Below are positions 10,590 to 19,245 of a stretch of 64,000 nucleotides of DNA, in pieces. Origin of the DNA: an uncultured Lachnospiraceae bacterium (GTDB taxonomy: Bacteria > Bacillota > Clostridia > Lachnospirales > Lachnospiraceae). The stretch spans positions 1 through 64,000 of the forward strand of contig CAMOWK010000009.1 of the NCBI GenBank assembly GCA_946628415.1, written 5' to 3'. A program made the translations under genes and the position numbers. The stretch's first letter is position 1. Each line of letters opens with the position of its first letter. Below the pieces are notes generated by a model. It was not told the origin of the DNA, made no database searches, and worked only from the letters and a program-made list of their open reading frames with translations.

Positions 10590-12332
10590 TTACAGATTAT
10601 CATTAATAAACTCTTTTGCCACCCTGACTATGGTTTCTATGTCTTCGTCAGTTATAGTCCTGTCTCTTTCAATCTTCTGCATAAGTGTTGCTTCAAAATT
10701 ATTAAAGTGTGTCAGAAGCTTACCCCTGACATTTGTCACCTCTTCAATCGGAACAGAAAGGAATGCCTTGCCTGTTGCAGCAACGAGGGTAACAACCTGT
10801 TCTGACAGAGAAAGCGGACTGCTTTCCTTCTGACGAAGAAGCTGCATAAGCCCCTGTCCATATGTAAGTTGCCTCTTTGTAGTTTCATCAAGTTCACTGG
10901 AGAACTGTGTGAAAACTTCCATCTCTCTATACTGGGCAAGATCCAGTCGTAGGCTTCCGGCAGCCTTCTTCATCGCCTTTGTCTGCGCTGCACCACCGAC
11001 ACGGGATACAGAAAGCCCGACATTTACAGCCGGTCTCTGTCCTGTAAAGAAAAGACTGCTCTCAAGGAATATCTGACCATCGGTTATGGAAATGATATTC
11101 GTTGGTATATATGCAGACACATCGCCTGCCTGAGTTTCTACGATCGGCAGAGCAGTCATACTTCCGCCGCCCTGTTCCTCGGAAAGATGAGCCGATCTTT
11201 CAAGAAGCCTTGAGTGAAGATAGAATACATCACCCGGATAAGCCTCTCGTCCCGGAGATCTTTCAAGAAGAAGACTCATTGATCTATATGCTATCGCATG
11301 CTTTGAGAGGTCATCATATACGATAAGAACGTCTTTCCCTTTATTCATGAAATATTCTCCAAGTGCAGTTCCCGCATATGGAGCAATATACTGAATCGGC
11401 GCTGTTTCACCTGCAGATGCATTCACTATAACCGTATAGCTCATTGCACCTTTTTTCTCGAGGCTGTTTCTAAGCTGGGCAACACTGCTCGCCTTCTGAC
11501 CTATGGCAACATAGATACAGATTACATCCTTGTCCTTCTGGTTCATTATGGTATCTACGGCAATCGCCGTCTTACCCGTCTGCCTGTCACCTATAATAAG
11601 CTCTCTCTGTCCTCTTCCTATAGGAAACATGGAATCGATAGAAAGAAGCCCTGTATCCATCGGTTCATTTACCGGCTGTCTGTCGATTATTCCCGGCGCA
11701 GGACTTTCTATGGCACGATAGCCATCCGCCGTTATAACACCCTTTCCGTCTATAGGATTACCGAGTGCGTCTATTACCCTTCCGAGAAATGCATCTCCGA
11801 CAGGTATACCGGCAGTCTTCTTTGTTCTTCTGACACGGCTTCCTTCGGTTATCTCGTCATCATCACTGAAGAGTATGGCGCCCACTTCACTACGACGAAG
11901 CTCCTGAACCATTCCTCTGGTTCCGGTCTCAAACTCAACTATCTCACCATAAGTTACATGATTAAGTCCCGTAAGGATAGCAATGCCGTCTCCGACAGTC
12001 TTTACCTGCCCTTCTTCATAAGGAATTACTTCAAGTGACCAGTCTCCTACCGCCTGCTTCATCATTGAAGTAACATTTTCCGGATCCCCGGTCACTCTGG
12101 CAAACATATCCTTCAGCTGACTGAGTCTTCCCTTTGCGGACCAGTCATAAGTTTCAGGCCCCGCCTTAAGTCTGAATCCTGATTTTACATTCTTATCCTC
12201 AACAAAGATTAACCTGTAATCTCTTCCGTATTTTCTTTTTAAGAATTTAAGGAATCTCTCTTCCTGCTCGGCAGAAGGTGCTTTTGCAGCGTAGAGATAT
12301 GCCTTATATTCAGCACTTCCGTTACTGCTCAT
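10590..12332 (-). CDS. atpA: ATP synthase alpha subunit with fused delta C-terminal domain
   Basis: A 580-residue protein made of two parts. Residues about 10-78 match the C-terminal domain of the delta subunit ([20 protein letters not shown], then a beta unit ending [13 protein letters not shown], the delta hallmark of a DxSxKGRL-like end). Residues about 85-580 are a complete alpha subunit with its own N-terminal helix, P-loop GDRQTGKT (248-255) and the non-catalytic-site features; about 500 residues is normal alpha length. The N-terminal helical domain of delta, which normally grips alpha N-termini, is absent, and no separate atpH lies between atpF and atpA. So the stator contact to subunit b is presumably made through this fused domain (inference). 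ATG start 11 bases inside the atpF end. Confidence 0.92.
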   Translation of the reverse strand: MSSNGSAEYKAYLYAAKAPSAEQEERFLKFLKRKYGRDYRLIFVEDKNVKSGFRLKAGPETYDWSAKGRLSQLKDMFARVTGDPENVTSMMKQAVGDWSLEVIPYEEGQVKTVGDGIAILTGLNHVTYGEIVEFETGTRGMVQELRRSEVGAILFSDDDEITEGSRVRRTKKTAGIPVGDAFLGRVIDALGNPIDGKGVITADGYRAIESPAPGIIDRQPVNEPMDTGLLSIDSMFPIGRGQRELIIGDRQTGKTAIAVDTIMNQKDKDVICIYVAIGQKASSVAQLRNSLEKKGAMSYTVIVNASAGETAPIQYIAPYAGTALGEYFMNKGKDVLIVYDDLSKHAIAYRSMSLLLERSPGREAYPGDVFYLHSRLLERSAHLSEEQGGGSMTALPIVETQAGDVSAYIPTNIISITDGQIFLESSLFFTGQRPAVNVGLSVSRVGGAAQTKAMKKAAGSLRLDLAQYREMEVFTQFSSELDETTKRQLTYGQGLMQLLRQKESSPLSLSEQVVTLVAATGKAFLSVPIEEVTNVRGKLLTHFNNFEATLMQKIERDRTITDEDIETIVRVAKEFINDNL

Positions 12333-12810
12333 CTAAGCTCCTTTCAGCATCATCAAGGAATCTGTTATACGTATCGGAAACATCTTCTCCCATTAGAAGC
12401 TTTTCAGCCGCCTTCATGGTGATGTCTTTTATCTCCGCATTTGCATTATCTATTATCCTGTCATGCTCATCATTTGCAGTCTGTTTTGCTTTTACAATTA
12501 TCTGTTCTGCCTCAGCTTTCGCCTCGCGGATTCTGGCACTGTTTTCTTTAGTGACCTTTTCTTCCGCATCTTTTTTCATGGCGCTTATTTCGTCCTCTGC
12601 GGCTTTTAACTTGTCCTCATACTCTTTCTTTAAAGCAGCAGCCTCATCCCTGTCTGCCTCACTCTTTTCTTTCATCTTCTTATAGTTTTCAAGCCTGTTG
12701 TCCATAAAAGTACGCACAGGTTTATAGAGTATGAAATATAATCCAAAAAACAGGATTACAAGATTAAACATATGTAGAAGTATCTGCTGCACATCTATAT
12801 TAAGTGGCAT
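12322..12810 (-). CDS. atpF: ATP synthase Fo b subunit
   Basis: The 162-residue peripheral-stalk subunit: one N-terminal membrane helix ([19 protein letters not shown], about 14-32) and then a long charged coiled coil rich in Lys, Glu and Ala. Normal length, with no fused delta domain at its C-terminus, unlike actinobacterial b-delta fusions. AGGAGG precedes the ATG. Its stop overlaps the start of the delta-alpha gene by 11 bases, so the two are translationally coupled. The 259 bases upstream hold the structured repeat element. Confidence 0.93.
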   Translation of the reverse strand: MPLNIDVQQILLHMFNLVILFFGLYFILYKPVRTFMDNRLENYKKMKEKSEADRDEAAALKKEYEDKLKAAEDEISAMKKDAEEKVTKENSARIREAKAEAEQIIVKAKQTANDEHDRIIDNANAEIKDITMKAAEKLLMGEDVSDTYNRFLDDAERSLDEQ

Positions 12811-12834
12811 TTTATTCCTCCTGAAAAAAATAAT

Positions 12835-13063
12835 CCATTACGACCCAATCGCTGTACCTGCCGGCTTCGCCGTCAGTCGCGACTTCGTATGTCGGCTATC
12901 CCATTACGACCCAATCGCTGTACCTGCCGGCTTCGCCGTCAGTCGCGACTTCGTCGCTTACGTCCAGCGATATCGGGGCTTCGCCCCTATAACAGAGTAT
13001 ATGTTTCCGTCTTGCAAAACTACGTTTTGCCGCCGGAACATATACTCTGTTCTGGGTCGTAAT
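12835..13063. repeat. Structured palindromic repeat element between atpE and atpF
   Basis: A 229-bp non-coding insert. It has a perfect 54-bp direct repeat (12835-12888 and 12901-12954, period 66). The 11-base end ATTACGACCCA of each copy (12837-12847, 12903-12913) is inverted as TGGGTCGTAAT at 13053-13063, closing a large stem. Inside are nested hairpins: AACAGAGTATATGTTTCCG (12991-13009) with its near-perfect complement (13034-13051) capped by GCAAAAC/GTTTTGC (13014-13030); GGGGC-TTC-GCCCC (12975-12987); ATCGCTG/CAGCGAT (12914-12920, 12965-12971); and short GC stems with three-base TTC/GAA loops. On the atp mRNA it would form a branched cruciform-like structure. No second copy is seen in the window. 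Confidence 0.9.
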
Positions 13064-13069
13064 TTTACG

Positions 13070-13474
13070 TTACATGACAAATACAATCAGTATGGTTACG
13101 ATAAGTGCATAGATAACTACAGTCTCTATAAATACAAGTCCGAGCATGAGTGTTGTCCTGATCTTACCATCTGCTTCAGGCTGACGTGAAATACCGTCAA
13201 CTGATTTGAAAATCGCAAGTCCCATACCGATAGCGCCGCCGAGTGCAGCAAGTCCGATGGCAACACCTGCAGCAAGCGCTTTTGTTCCCGTTGAAGTATC
13301 TGTGACCAGTTTTGCCTCGGATGAACTGCTGTCGGTTTCATTTACTGTATCAAAACTTACCGCCGTTTCATTTGGTGCAGCCTTTGCAGTGATCTTCTTT
13401 GCAAATATACTTCCGAATAAAGTAAGTACTGCCAGTATCATTATCACACTAAGTATTCCGGTAATCTTTTTCAT
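13070..13474 (-). CDS. atpE: ATP synthase Fo c subunit with N-terminal presequence
   Basis: A 134-residue c subunit, longer than the usual 70-90. Residues 62-134 are the normal hairpin: helix 1 (GVAIGLAALGGAIGMGLAIF), polar loop RQPE (97-100) and helix 2 with the ion-binding Glu117 (VFIETVVIY). The first 60 residues form a signal-like segment (MKK then ILSVIMILAVLTLFGSIFA), a possible signal-peptidase site after AKA near residue 32, and a Ser/Thr/Asp linker. At the sites used for Na+ in Ilyobacter c (Gln32, Ser66, Thr67) this protein has Met84, Thr118 and Val119, which argues for H+ coupling. Lies 38 bases after atpB. Confidence 0.92.
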   Translation of the reverse strand: MKKITGILSVIMILAVLTLFGSIFAKKITAKAAPNETAVSFDTVNETDSSSSEAKLVTDTSTGTKALAAGVAIGLAALGGAIGMGLAIFKSVDGISRQPEADGKIRTTLMLGLVFIETVVIYALIVTILIVFVM

Positions 13475-13512
13475 CTAAATATCCTCTCTTTCATGAACTA
13501 TTATCTATTCAT

Positions 13513-14397
13513 TTATGCCGCTTCCGTAGCTTCTTCCGTATTATCGTTTTTCTTATGCTTTTCTTTCTTTACTTTTGGAGGCGACTTTTCCGAAACCTCT
13601 CCGTAATAAGTTGAAGTAAGCATCGTCAGAACGTAAGCCTGTATAAGTGCATGCATTAAGGTGAATAAAACTCCTACTATGACAGGAAGTACAAATGACA
13701 GGCGAATGTAATAATACACAAGCTCTGTTACAAGCATTCCCGAAAGCAGTGCACCGAAAAGTCTGAAGCTCATTGATATAGGGAGTGAAAACTCCTTGAG
13801 AGTCTTAAGTATCCCTTTAAATCCATTAGCGCTTATTCCGCCAAACATTATGATGAGATATGATGAAACACCCATCGCAATCGCTGCATTTATATCACAA
13901 AGCGGTGCGGGAAGTGTTATGATCTGCCCCTTGGTTCCATTTACCTGTACACCAAGCAGCTCAAACAGAGTCCCGATGAAGATATAGCTTCCTGCGGTGA
14001 ATATATACCCTGCTATAAAGTTGTACTTTTCAGGTCTTCCGTTTCTTGCAAGTCCTGTAAACAGGTTCACCCATTCTTCAATAAGCATCTGGAATTTTCC
14101 CGGTGTTTCTTTAAACCTTGGAACCGCGAAAATCCTTATTATGATCGCAAATATAAGTATAGCAGCCGTTACCAGATATGCCGCTATAAGTGATGGATTT
14201 ACATCCCTTATACCAAACAGACTGACAACATTGTGTTCATGAAGAACCGCATCTTTCATGGCTTCCTGTATGCTTTCTTCTTTTTCGCCGCTGCCGCCTG
14301 TCAGAATGATCCCGATAAGAAGCAGAACCACCAGCGATATGAAGACAGCAAAGGAAACTGTTTTCCTTTTTTTGCTCAATTTACCATCTCCTCCCAT
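13513..14397 (-). CDS. atpB: ATP synthase Fo a subunit
   Basis: The 294-residue a subunit, providing the ion half-channels beside the c ring. After a basic start and a first membrane helix (FAVFISLVVLLLIGIIL), several more helices follow. The stator arginine lies in SMSFRLFGALLSGMLV, and the last helices are PVIVGVLFTLMHALIQAYVLTMLTSTYY, where Gln and the aromatic end are conserved. A charged C-terminal tail follows. First atp gene in order; atpI is absent. It lies 19 bases after the DUF1846 gene with no promoter or terminator that I can see between. Confidence 0.95.
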   Translation of the reverse strand: MGGDGKLSKKRKTVSFAVFISLVVLLLIGIILTGGSGEKEESIQEAMKDAVLHEHNVVSLFGIRDVNPSLIAAYLVTAAILIFAIIIRIFAVPRFKETPGKFQMLIEEWVNLFTGLARNGRPEKYNFIAGYIFTAGSYIFIGTLFELLGVQVNGTKGQIITLPAPLCDINAAIAMGVSSYLIIMFGGISANGFKGILKTLKEFSLPISMSFRLFGALLSGMLVTELVYYYIRLSFVLPVIVGVLFTLMHALIQAYVLTMLTSTYYGEVSEKSPPKVKKEKHKKNDNTEEATEAA

Positions 14398-14416
14398 GAC
14401 CTTTTGTCATGATTCT

Positions 14417-15901
14417 TTATTTATGGAAAAGCTTTTTAGTCTGATAAACCGGTTCACAGGTAAGGTTTACCCCAAGCTTCTTAAATGTATTCTCATCAAC
14501 GCTTGAGAGAATAACTGATGAATGAACCTCGCATCCCTTAAGCTTGCCCAGCTGATCCATAGCTTTTCTTGTATTATTGTCCGTCCTTGCACATATAGTA
14601 AGAGCAATAAGAATCTCGTCTATATGAAGCCTTGGATTATTGCCCCCGAGCCTTTCAGTCTTAAGATGCATGATGGGTTCTATTATCTCAGGAGTGATGA
14701 GCTTAACGCTGTCATCGAGTCCCGCAAGAACTTTAAGCGAGTTAAGGAGCATTGCAGAAGATGCGCCAAGCAGCTCGGATGTCTTACCTGTAATAATCTG
14801 TCCGTCAGGAAGTTCTATCGCCGCTGCCGGTTCACCTGTAAGTTCAGCCTTGGTATTGGCTGCCGCAACAACAGGTCTGTCCTGTACTCCTATTCCGCTC
14901 TTCTCCATAAGGAGCTTTATCTTATCTATCTCAGCCTCTGTGCCCGAACCTTTTCTTACTTCACATCTGGCCGTGTAATACCTTCTTATGATCTCCTGAT
15001 TTGATGCAGCTCTTACGGCCTCATCATCTATTATACAATTTCCTGCCATATTAACACCCATGTCTGTAGGTGACTTGTATGGCGATTCACCGTATATCTT
15101 CTTAAACATTCCATTTAACACAGGGAAGACTTCAACGTCTCTGTTATAATTTACCGTCGTTACGCCGTATGCCTCAAGATGAAACGGGTCGATCATGTTT
15201 ATATCATTAAGATCCGCTGTTGCGGCCTCGTAAGCAAGGTTGACAGGATGGTTAAGAGGTATGTTCCATATAGGAAATGTCTCGAACTTCGCATATCCTG
15301 CATCTATTCCGCGCTTATGCTCATTATAAAGCTGAGAAAGGCATACCGCCATCTTTCCGCTTCCGGGTCCCGGAGCAGTAACAACCACAAGCGAATGCTT
15401 TGTCTCTATATAATCATTCTTTCCGTATCCGTCATCACTAAGTATAAGAGGTACATTACTTGGATAACCCGGAATCGAGTAGTGTCTGTACACCTTAATT
15501 CCGAGAGCTTCCAGCCTCTTCTGATAATTAATCGCACTCTCCTGTCCGTTAAAGCGTGTCATTACAACGCTTCCGACATAAAGTCCGTATCCCCTGAATG
15601 CATCGATAAGACGAAGGACATCCATATCGTATGTGATTCCAAGATCACCTCTTACCTTGTTCTTTTCGATATCACCGGCATTTATTACTATGACTATCTC
15701 AACATCCTCTTTAATCTTTACAAGCATGTTGATCTTACTGTCTGCCGCAAAACCCGGAAGCACTCTCATCGCATGATAATCATCAAAAAGCTTACCGCCG
15801 AATTCGAGATAAAGCTTACCGCCAAACTTTCCTATTCTTTCCTTGATGTGTTCTGATTGCATTTTAAGATATGCATCATTGTCAAATCCGATTTTTTTCA
15901 T
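14417..15901 (-). CDS. DUF1846 protein
   Basis: A 494-residue protein of the DUF1846 family, about the usual length (near 500). It starts KKIGFDNDAYLKMQSEHIKE and has YLEFGGKLFDDYHAMRVLPG, both typical of the family. A glycine-rich loop APGPGSGKMA (about residues 174-183) resembles a P-loop-like nucleotide site. Structures in the family suggest an ATP- or nucleotide-binding enzyme, but the reaction is unknown. It is cytoplasmic, sits directly upstream of atpB (19 bases) and 45 bases after the antiporter gene. Whether it has any link to ATP synthase is not known. Confidence 0.88.
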   Translation of the reverse strand: MKKIGFDNDAYLKMQSEHIKERIGKFGGKLYLEFGGKLFDDYHAMRVLPGFAADSKINMLVKIKEDVEIVIVINAGDIEKNKVRGDLGITYDMDVLRLIDAFRGYGLYVGSVVMTRFNGQESAINYQKRLEALGIKVYRHYSIPGYPSNVPLILSDDGYGKNDYIETKHSLVVVTAPGPGSGKMAVCLSQLYNEHKRGIDAGYAKFETFPIWNIPLNHPVNLAYEAATADLNDINMIDPFHLEAYGVTTVNYNRDVEVFPVLNGMFKKIYGESPYKSPTDMGVNMAGNCIIDDEAVRAASNQEIIRRYYTARCEVRKGSGTEAEIDKIKLLMEKSGIGVQDRPVVAAANTKAELTGEPAAAIELPDGQIITGKTSELLGASSAMLLNSLKVLAGLDDSVKLITPEIIEPIMHLKTERLGGNNPRLHIDEILIALTICARTDNNTRKAMDQLGKLKGCEVHSSVILSSVDENTFKKLGVNLTCEPVYQTKKLFHK

Positions 15902-15946
15902 ACTGCCCTTTCTTGTAATAATTCTTTCTTCTTTGTAAATATAAAA

Positions 15947-16948
15947 CTATCTTACTGCCGCAAATATAATGTCTGCCACATAAAGAAGCACCATTATTAT
16001 TCCTTCAGGTCTTTTAATGGCTCTGTCTTTAATTGTAAATATATATGTGATGATACTTACTATTATGAGAAGTGTAAGATCATAAAGTGACGCTGTATTA
16101 ACTGCTATAGGATGGATAGCGGATGAAACCCCGAGTATAAGCAGGAGATTGAAAATGTCTGAACCGATTACATTTCCAACAGCAAGTCCTGTCTCTCCTT
16201 TCTTTGCCGCAACGATTGATGTAACAAGCTCGGGAAGCGATGTTCCGAATGCGACTATCGTAAGTCCTATTAAAGTCTCTGACATTCCAAATGCTCTTGC
16301 TATCTCCTTAGCTGAATATACAACCGCTTCGCCGCCTCCTACAATAAGAGCTATGCCTACGAGAATCAGCACTATACATTTCCATACAGGAAGAGCTTTT
16401 ACATCATCCTCAACTTCTGCCGGATGCTTTCTTGCATCTATTATGAGATAGATAATGTAAACGATAAATACAACGAGAAGGATTATTCCTATATACCTCT
16501 TAACTTCTCCCGCTTCATCCGCCATGGCGAGGGATGGAAGTTTTCCTCCGAATATCGTAGCACCGCATGTAAGAAGAAGTGTCACGATAGTCATACCTAT
16601 ACATAAAGGAAAGTCTCTTTTAATGATTATTTCATCTACCGGAACCTTATGGATTATTGCGCATATACCCAAAACCATAAGCAGATTAAATAGGTTGGAA
16701 CCGACTACATTACTGAGTGCGATTTCATTGGAGCCGGAAATTGCCGCCGCAGTACTTACCGCAAGCTCCGGAGCACTTGTTCCCATGGCTACAACAGTAA
16801 GTCCTATGATGACTCCCGGAACCTTGAATATCCTTGCAAGTCCGGCGCTTCCGTCTACAAACCAGTCAGCCCCTTTTATAAGAGCAACAAATCCAACAAT
16901 AAGTAACAGGAAAAATAGTATTAGTTTCATTGAATTTAAAATCTCCAA
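15947..16948 (-). CDS. Calcium/sodium antiporter, CaCA (YrbG) family
   Basis: A 333-residue membrane exchanger of the Ca2+:cation antiporter family. The two inverted alpha repeats are clear: VAMGTSAPELAVSTAAAISG with ALSNVVGSNLFNLL in the first half, and VAFGTSLPELVTSIVAAKKG with AVGNVIGSDIFNLL in the second. The Glu of each GTSxPE and the Asn/Asp of each GSN/GSD are the ion-binding residues. About ten membrane helices. Proposed exchange is Ca2+ out for Na+ or H+ in (family knowledge). It starts 11 bases after the histidine kinase, so the two-component system and antiporter probably share a message. Confidence 0.92.
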   Translation of the reverse strand: MEILNSMKLILFFLLLIVGFVALIKGADWFVDGSAGLARIFKVPGVIIGLTVVAMGTSAPELAVSTAAAISGSNEIALSNVVGSNLFNLLMVLGICAIIHKVPVDEIIIKRDFPLCIGMTIVTLLLTCGATIFGGKLPSLAMADEAGEVKRYIGIILLVVFIVYIIYLIIDARKHPAEVEDDVKALPVWKCIVLILVGIALIVGGGEAVVYSAKEIARAFGMSETLIGLTIVAFGTSLPELVTSIVAAKKGETGLAVGNVIGSDIFNLLLILGVSSAIHPIAVNTASLYDLTLLIIVSIITYIFTIKDRAIKRPEGIIMVLLYVADIIFAAVR

Positions 16949-16959
16949 ATTCTGTTAGT

Positions 16960-18486
16960 TTATTCTTCTATCTCAACGCTCGAAGCCTTAGTGAGCGTAA
17001 AATAAAAATCCGAGCCCTCTCCGGGGTTGCTGCTCACTTCGATAGTTTCGTTGTGAGCCTTTATAATCTCTTTGATAATGGCAAGTCCGAGTCCCGAACC
17101 GCCCTTATCCTTTCCTCTCGACTGATCGCCCTTATAGAATCTGGTCCATATCTTTCGGGAGGTCTCCTCGTCCATTCCTATACCCTCATCTTTTACGGAT
17201 ATCTTAAGTTTTTTCCCGAGATCGGTTATGCTTATGAATATCCTCTTTCCTTCAGGCGTGAATTTAAGAGCGTTATCTATGAGATTATATATAACCTGCT
17301 GTATCTTGGTCTGATCCGCATAAACCTCTGTATCTTCAGCAGAATTATTCATATAGATGGCTATGTTTTTCTCGATGCATTTTATCTCGAATGTATTAAG
17401 CATCGGATTTATCAGTTCGGCAACATCGAACTTGGAAAGCTTCAGGTACTGTCCGTACAGATCAAAGTTGTTAAGGTCTAGCAGCCCCTGCGTAAGTTTG
17501 GTAAGCCTCTTCGTTTCATTTAAAACGATTCCGAGATACCTGTCCTGCATCTCAGGAGGTATTGTGCCGTCTAAGATTGCCTCAACGTATCCCTTTATCG
17601 ATGTGAGCGGCGACCTGAAGTCGTGGGATATATTTGAAATAAAATCATGTCTGTACTGCTCCAGCTTTGAAAATTCATCCGCCATATATTCCATGGACTT
17701 GGCAAGCTGTCCCAACTCATCATTACTGTCAATTCCCGTTTTCTCATCGAAGTTGCCCTCGGAATATGCCTTTGCAACCGACGAAAGCCTTTTAACCGGC
17801 TGAATGACTCTTCTCGAAAGGAACCACAGAAGCACGAATGAAACAAGTATTATAAAAAGGCACGGTATATATATCATTCCGTAAATATTAAGAAGCAGAC
17901 TGTTTACGGATGTGATCGATGCATGACATATGAGCGCCCCGCCATTTGAACGGACTTCGTTGCCGGCTGCGTCAAACTGTGAAAAGATGAGCGGCAGGTT
18001 TATGGTCAGCACATCAGCAGAGTAAAGCTCGTAAAAACTTCCTGTTTCAGTGAACTCTTCACCGAGCTTATAGTTTTTATCAAGCTCAAAGATATTTGCA
18101 GGTATCTTATCATATTCGACACCGGAAATGTGCTGCGGATCCGCATCACTTGCAGTACCGGAAGAATTACCCTCGCCTTTTATACTCTTTTTATTGGAAA
18201 TTGCTATCATTCTTCCATAGGAATCCACATACCAGAAATCGGCATTAAGAATATCGCTGTAATATTCCAGTGCCTCCGAAAGCTCATCATCGGAAATGTC
18301 CCCGTTCAGATATAGTCCTATGGTCTGCCTTGCAACGAGCTTCGTTTCATTTCGAAGCGTCTCTACCTTTTCGGCGGACAGAGTTCTTCTCGTGGAAACC
18401 GACGTCACCACAATGATTATCAGAAATGATGACAGAAGCACCAGAAGAAATAATAGATATATCCTGTCTAAAATGGAACGCTGCAT
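16960..18486 (-). CDS. Sensor histidine kinase with HAMP domain
   Basis: A 508-residue membrane sensor kinase. Membrane helix 1 (LFLLVLLSSFLIIIVVTSV, about 11-29), an extracytoplasmic sensing region (about 35-205) I cannot assign to a known fold, helix 2 (MIYIPCLFIILVSFVLLWFL), HAMP (RRVIQPVKRLSSVAKAYSEG), then the kinase core: H-box SHDFRSPLTSIKGYVE with the phosphorylated His, N-box LIDNALKFTPEG, G1 DEGIGMD and G2 GGSGLGLAI. All catalytic boxes are intact. It follows its response regulator by 15 bases. The stimulus is unknown. Confidence 0.93.
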   Translation of the reverse strand: MQRSILDRIYLLFLLVLLSSFLIIIVVTSVSTRRTLSAEKVETLRNETKLVARQTIGLYLNGDISDDELSEALEYYSDILNADFWYVDSYGRMIAISNKKSIKGEGNSSGTASDADPQHISGVEYDKIPANIFELDKNYKLGEEFTETGSFYELYSADVLTINLPLIFSQFDAAGNEVRSNGGALICHASITSVNSLLLNIYGMIYIPCLFIILVSFVLLWFLSRRVIQPVKRLSSVAKAYSEGNFDEKTGIDSNDELGQLAKSMEYMADEFSKLEQYRHDFISNISHDFRSPLTSIKGYVEAILDGTIPPEMQDRYLGIVLNETKRLTKLTQGLLDLNNFDLYGQYLKLSKFDVAELINPMLNTFEIKCIEKNIAIYMNNSAEDTEVYADQTKIQQVIYNLIDNALKFTPEGKRIFISITDLGKKLKISVKDEGIGMDEETSRKIWTRFYKGDQSRGKDKGGSGLGLAIIKEIIKAHNETIEVSSNPGEGSDFYFTLTKASSVEIEE

Positions 18487-18501
18487 ATTTTATCCCCACT
18501 T

Positions 18502-19227
18502 CTATCTTGTAACCTCAAACTTATAGCCTATCCTCCAGATTGTAGTAATCTGCCAGCTGTGATTGGTATTAAGCTTTTCACGAAGTCTCTTGATGTGTAC
18601 ATCTACAGTTCGTGTATCACCCATAAAGTCATATCCCCAAAGCTGGGACAAAAGCTGTTCCCTGGTGAATACCTGGTTCGGATTTGATGCCAGGAAGTAT
18701 AACAGTTCGAGTTCCTTCGGCGGCATTTCAACCGGCTTCCCCTCAAATGTAACAGTATAATTGGATATGTTGACAATGAGGTCATCATATTCAACATACT
18801 CTCCTGTATGACTTGAATCCATTTCAGGAAGATTTGCCTCGGGATTCTCCTCCTTCTTTACTTCGGCACGGCGGAGTACTGCCCTTACTCTTGCCACCAT
18901 CTCATTTGAGTCAAACGGTTTTACTATATAATCATCCGCACCTATCTTAAGTCCGAGAACCTTATCAAAGACTTCACCCTTCGCAGAAAGAATTATAACA
19001 GGAGTATTCCTTGTCTTTCTAATCCTCTGGCATACCTCGTAGCCGTCTATGCCGGGAAGCATAAGATCAAGCAGTATGAGATCAGGGTTGTAGGTATCAA
19101 CAAGATTAAGAGCCGCCTCACCATCATATGCTACCTTTGTATCGAAGCATTCCTTAATGAGATAAAGTGAAATGAGCTCTGCAATGTTTTCGTCGTCGTC
19201 AACTATCAGTATCCTTTGTTTTTCCAT
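18502..19227 (-). CDS. OmpR-type response regulator
   Basis: A receiver plus winged-helix DNA-binding regulator, partner of the kinase at 16960. The receiver has DDDEN, phosphoacceptor Asp in LILLDLMLPGIDG, Thr/Ser VIILSAK and the Lys of DDYIVKPF. A linker rich in Glu follows, then the Trans_reg_C domain (MPPKELELLYFLASNPNQVF, DTRTVDVHIKRLREKL) ending ITTIWRIGYKFE. I start at the ATG 19225-19227 (MEKQRIL); a TTG six codons earlier opens the same frame but would touch the mutS2 stop. Target genes are unknown; the antiporter downstream is a candidate. Confidence 0.92.
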   Translation of the reverse strand: MEKQRILIVDDDENIAELISLYLIKECFDTKVAYDGEAALNLVDTYNPDLILLDLMLPGIDGYEVCQRIRKTRNTPVIILSAKGEVFDKVLGLKIGADDYIVKPFDSNEMVARVRAVLRRAEVKKEENPEANLPEMDSSHTGEYVEYDDLIVNISNYTVTFEGKPVEMPPKELELLYFLASNPNQVFTREQLLSQLWGYDFMGDTRTVDVHIKRLREKLNTNHSWQITTIWRIGYKFEVTR

Positions 19228-19245
19228 CTTCAACTCTCTCTTCAA

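Noticed and set aside
13070..13474. Na+-coupled ATP synthase
   Set aside because: Key Na+ ligands seen in Ilyobacter c (Gln32, Ser66/Thr67) are Met, Thr and Val here; H+ is favoured, though not proven.
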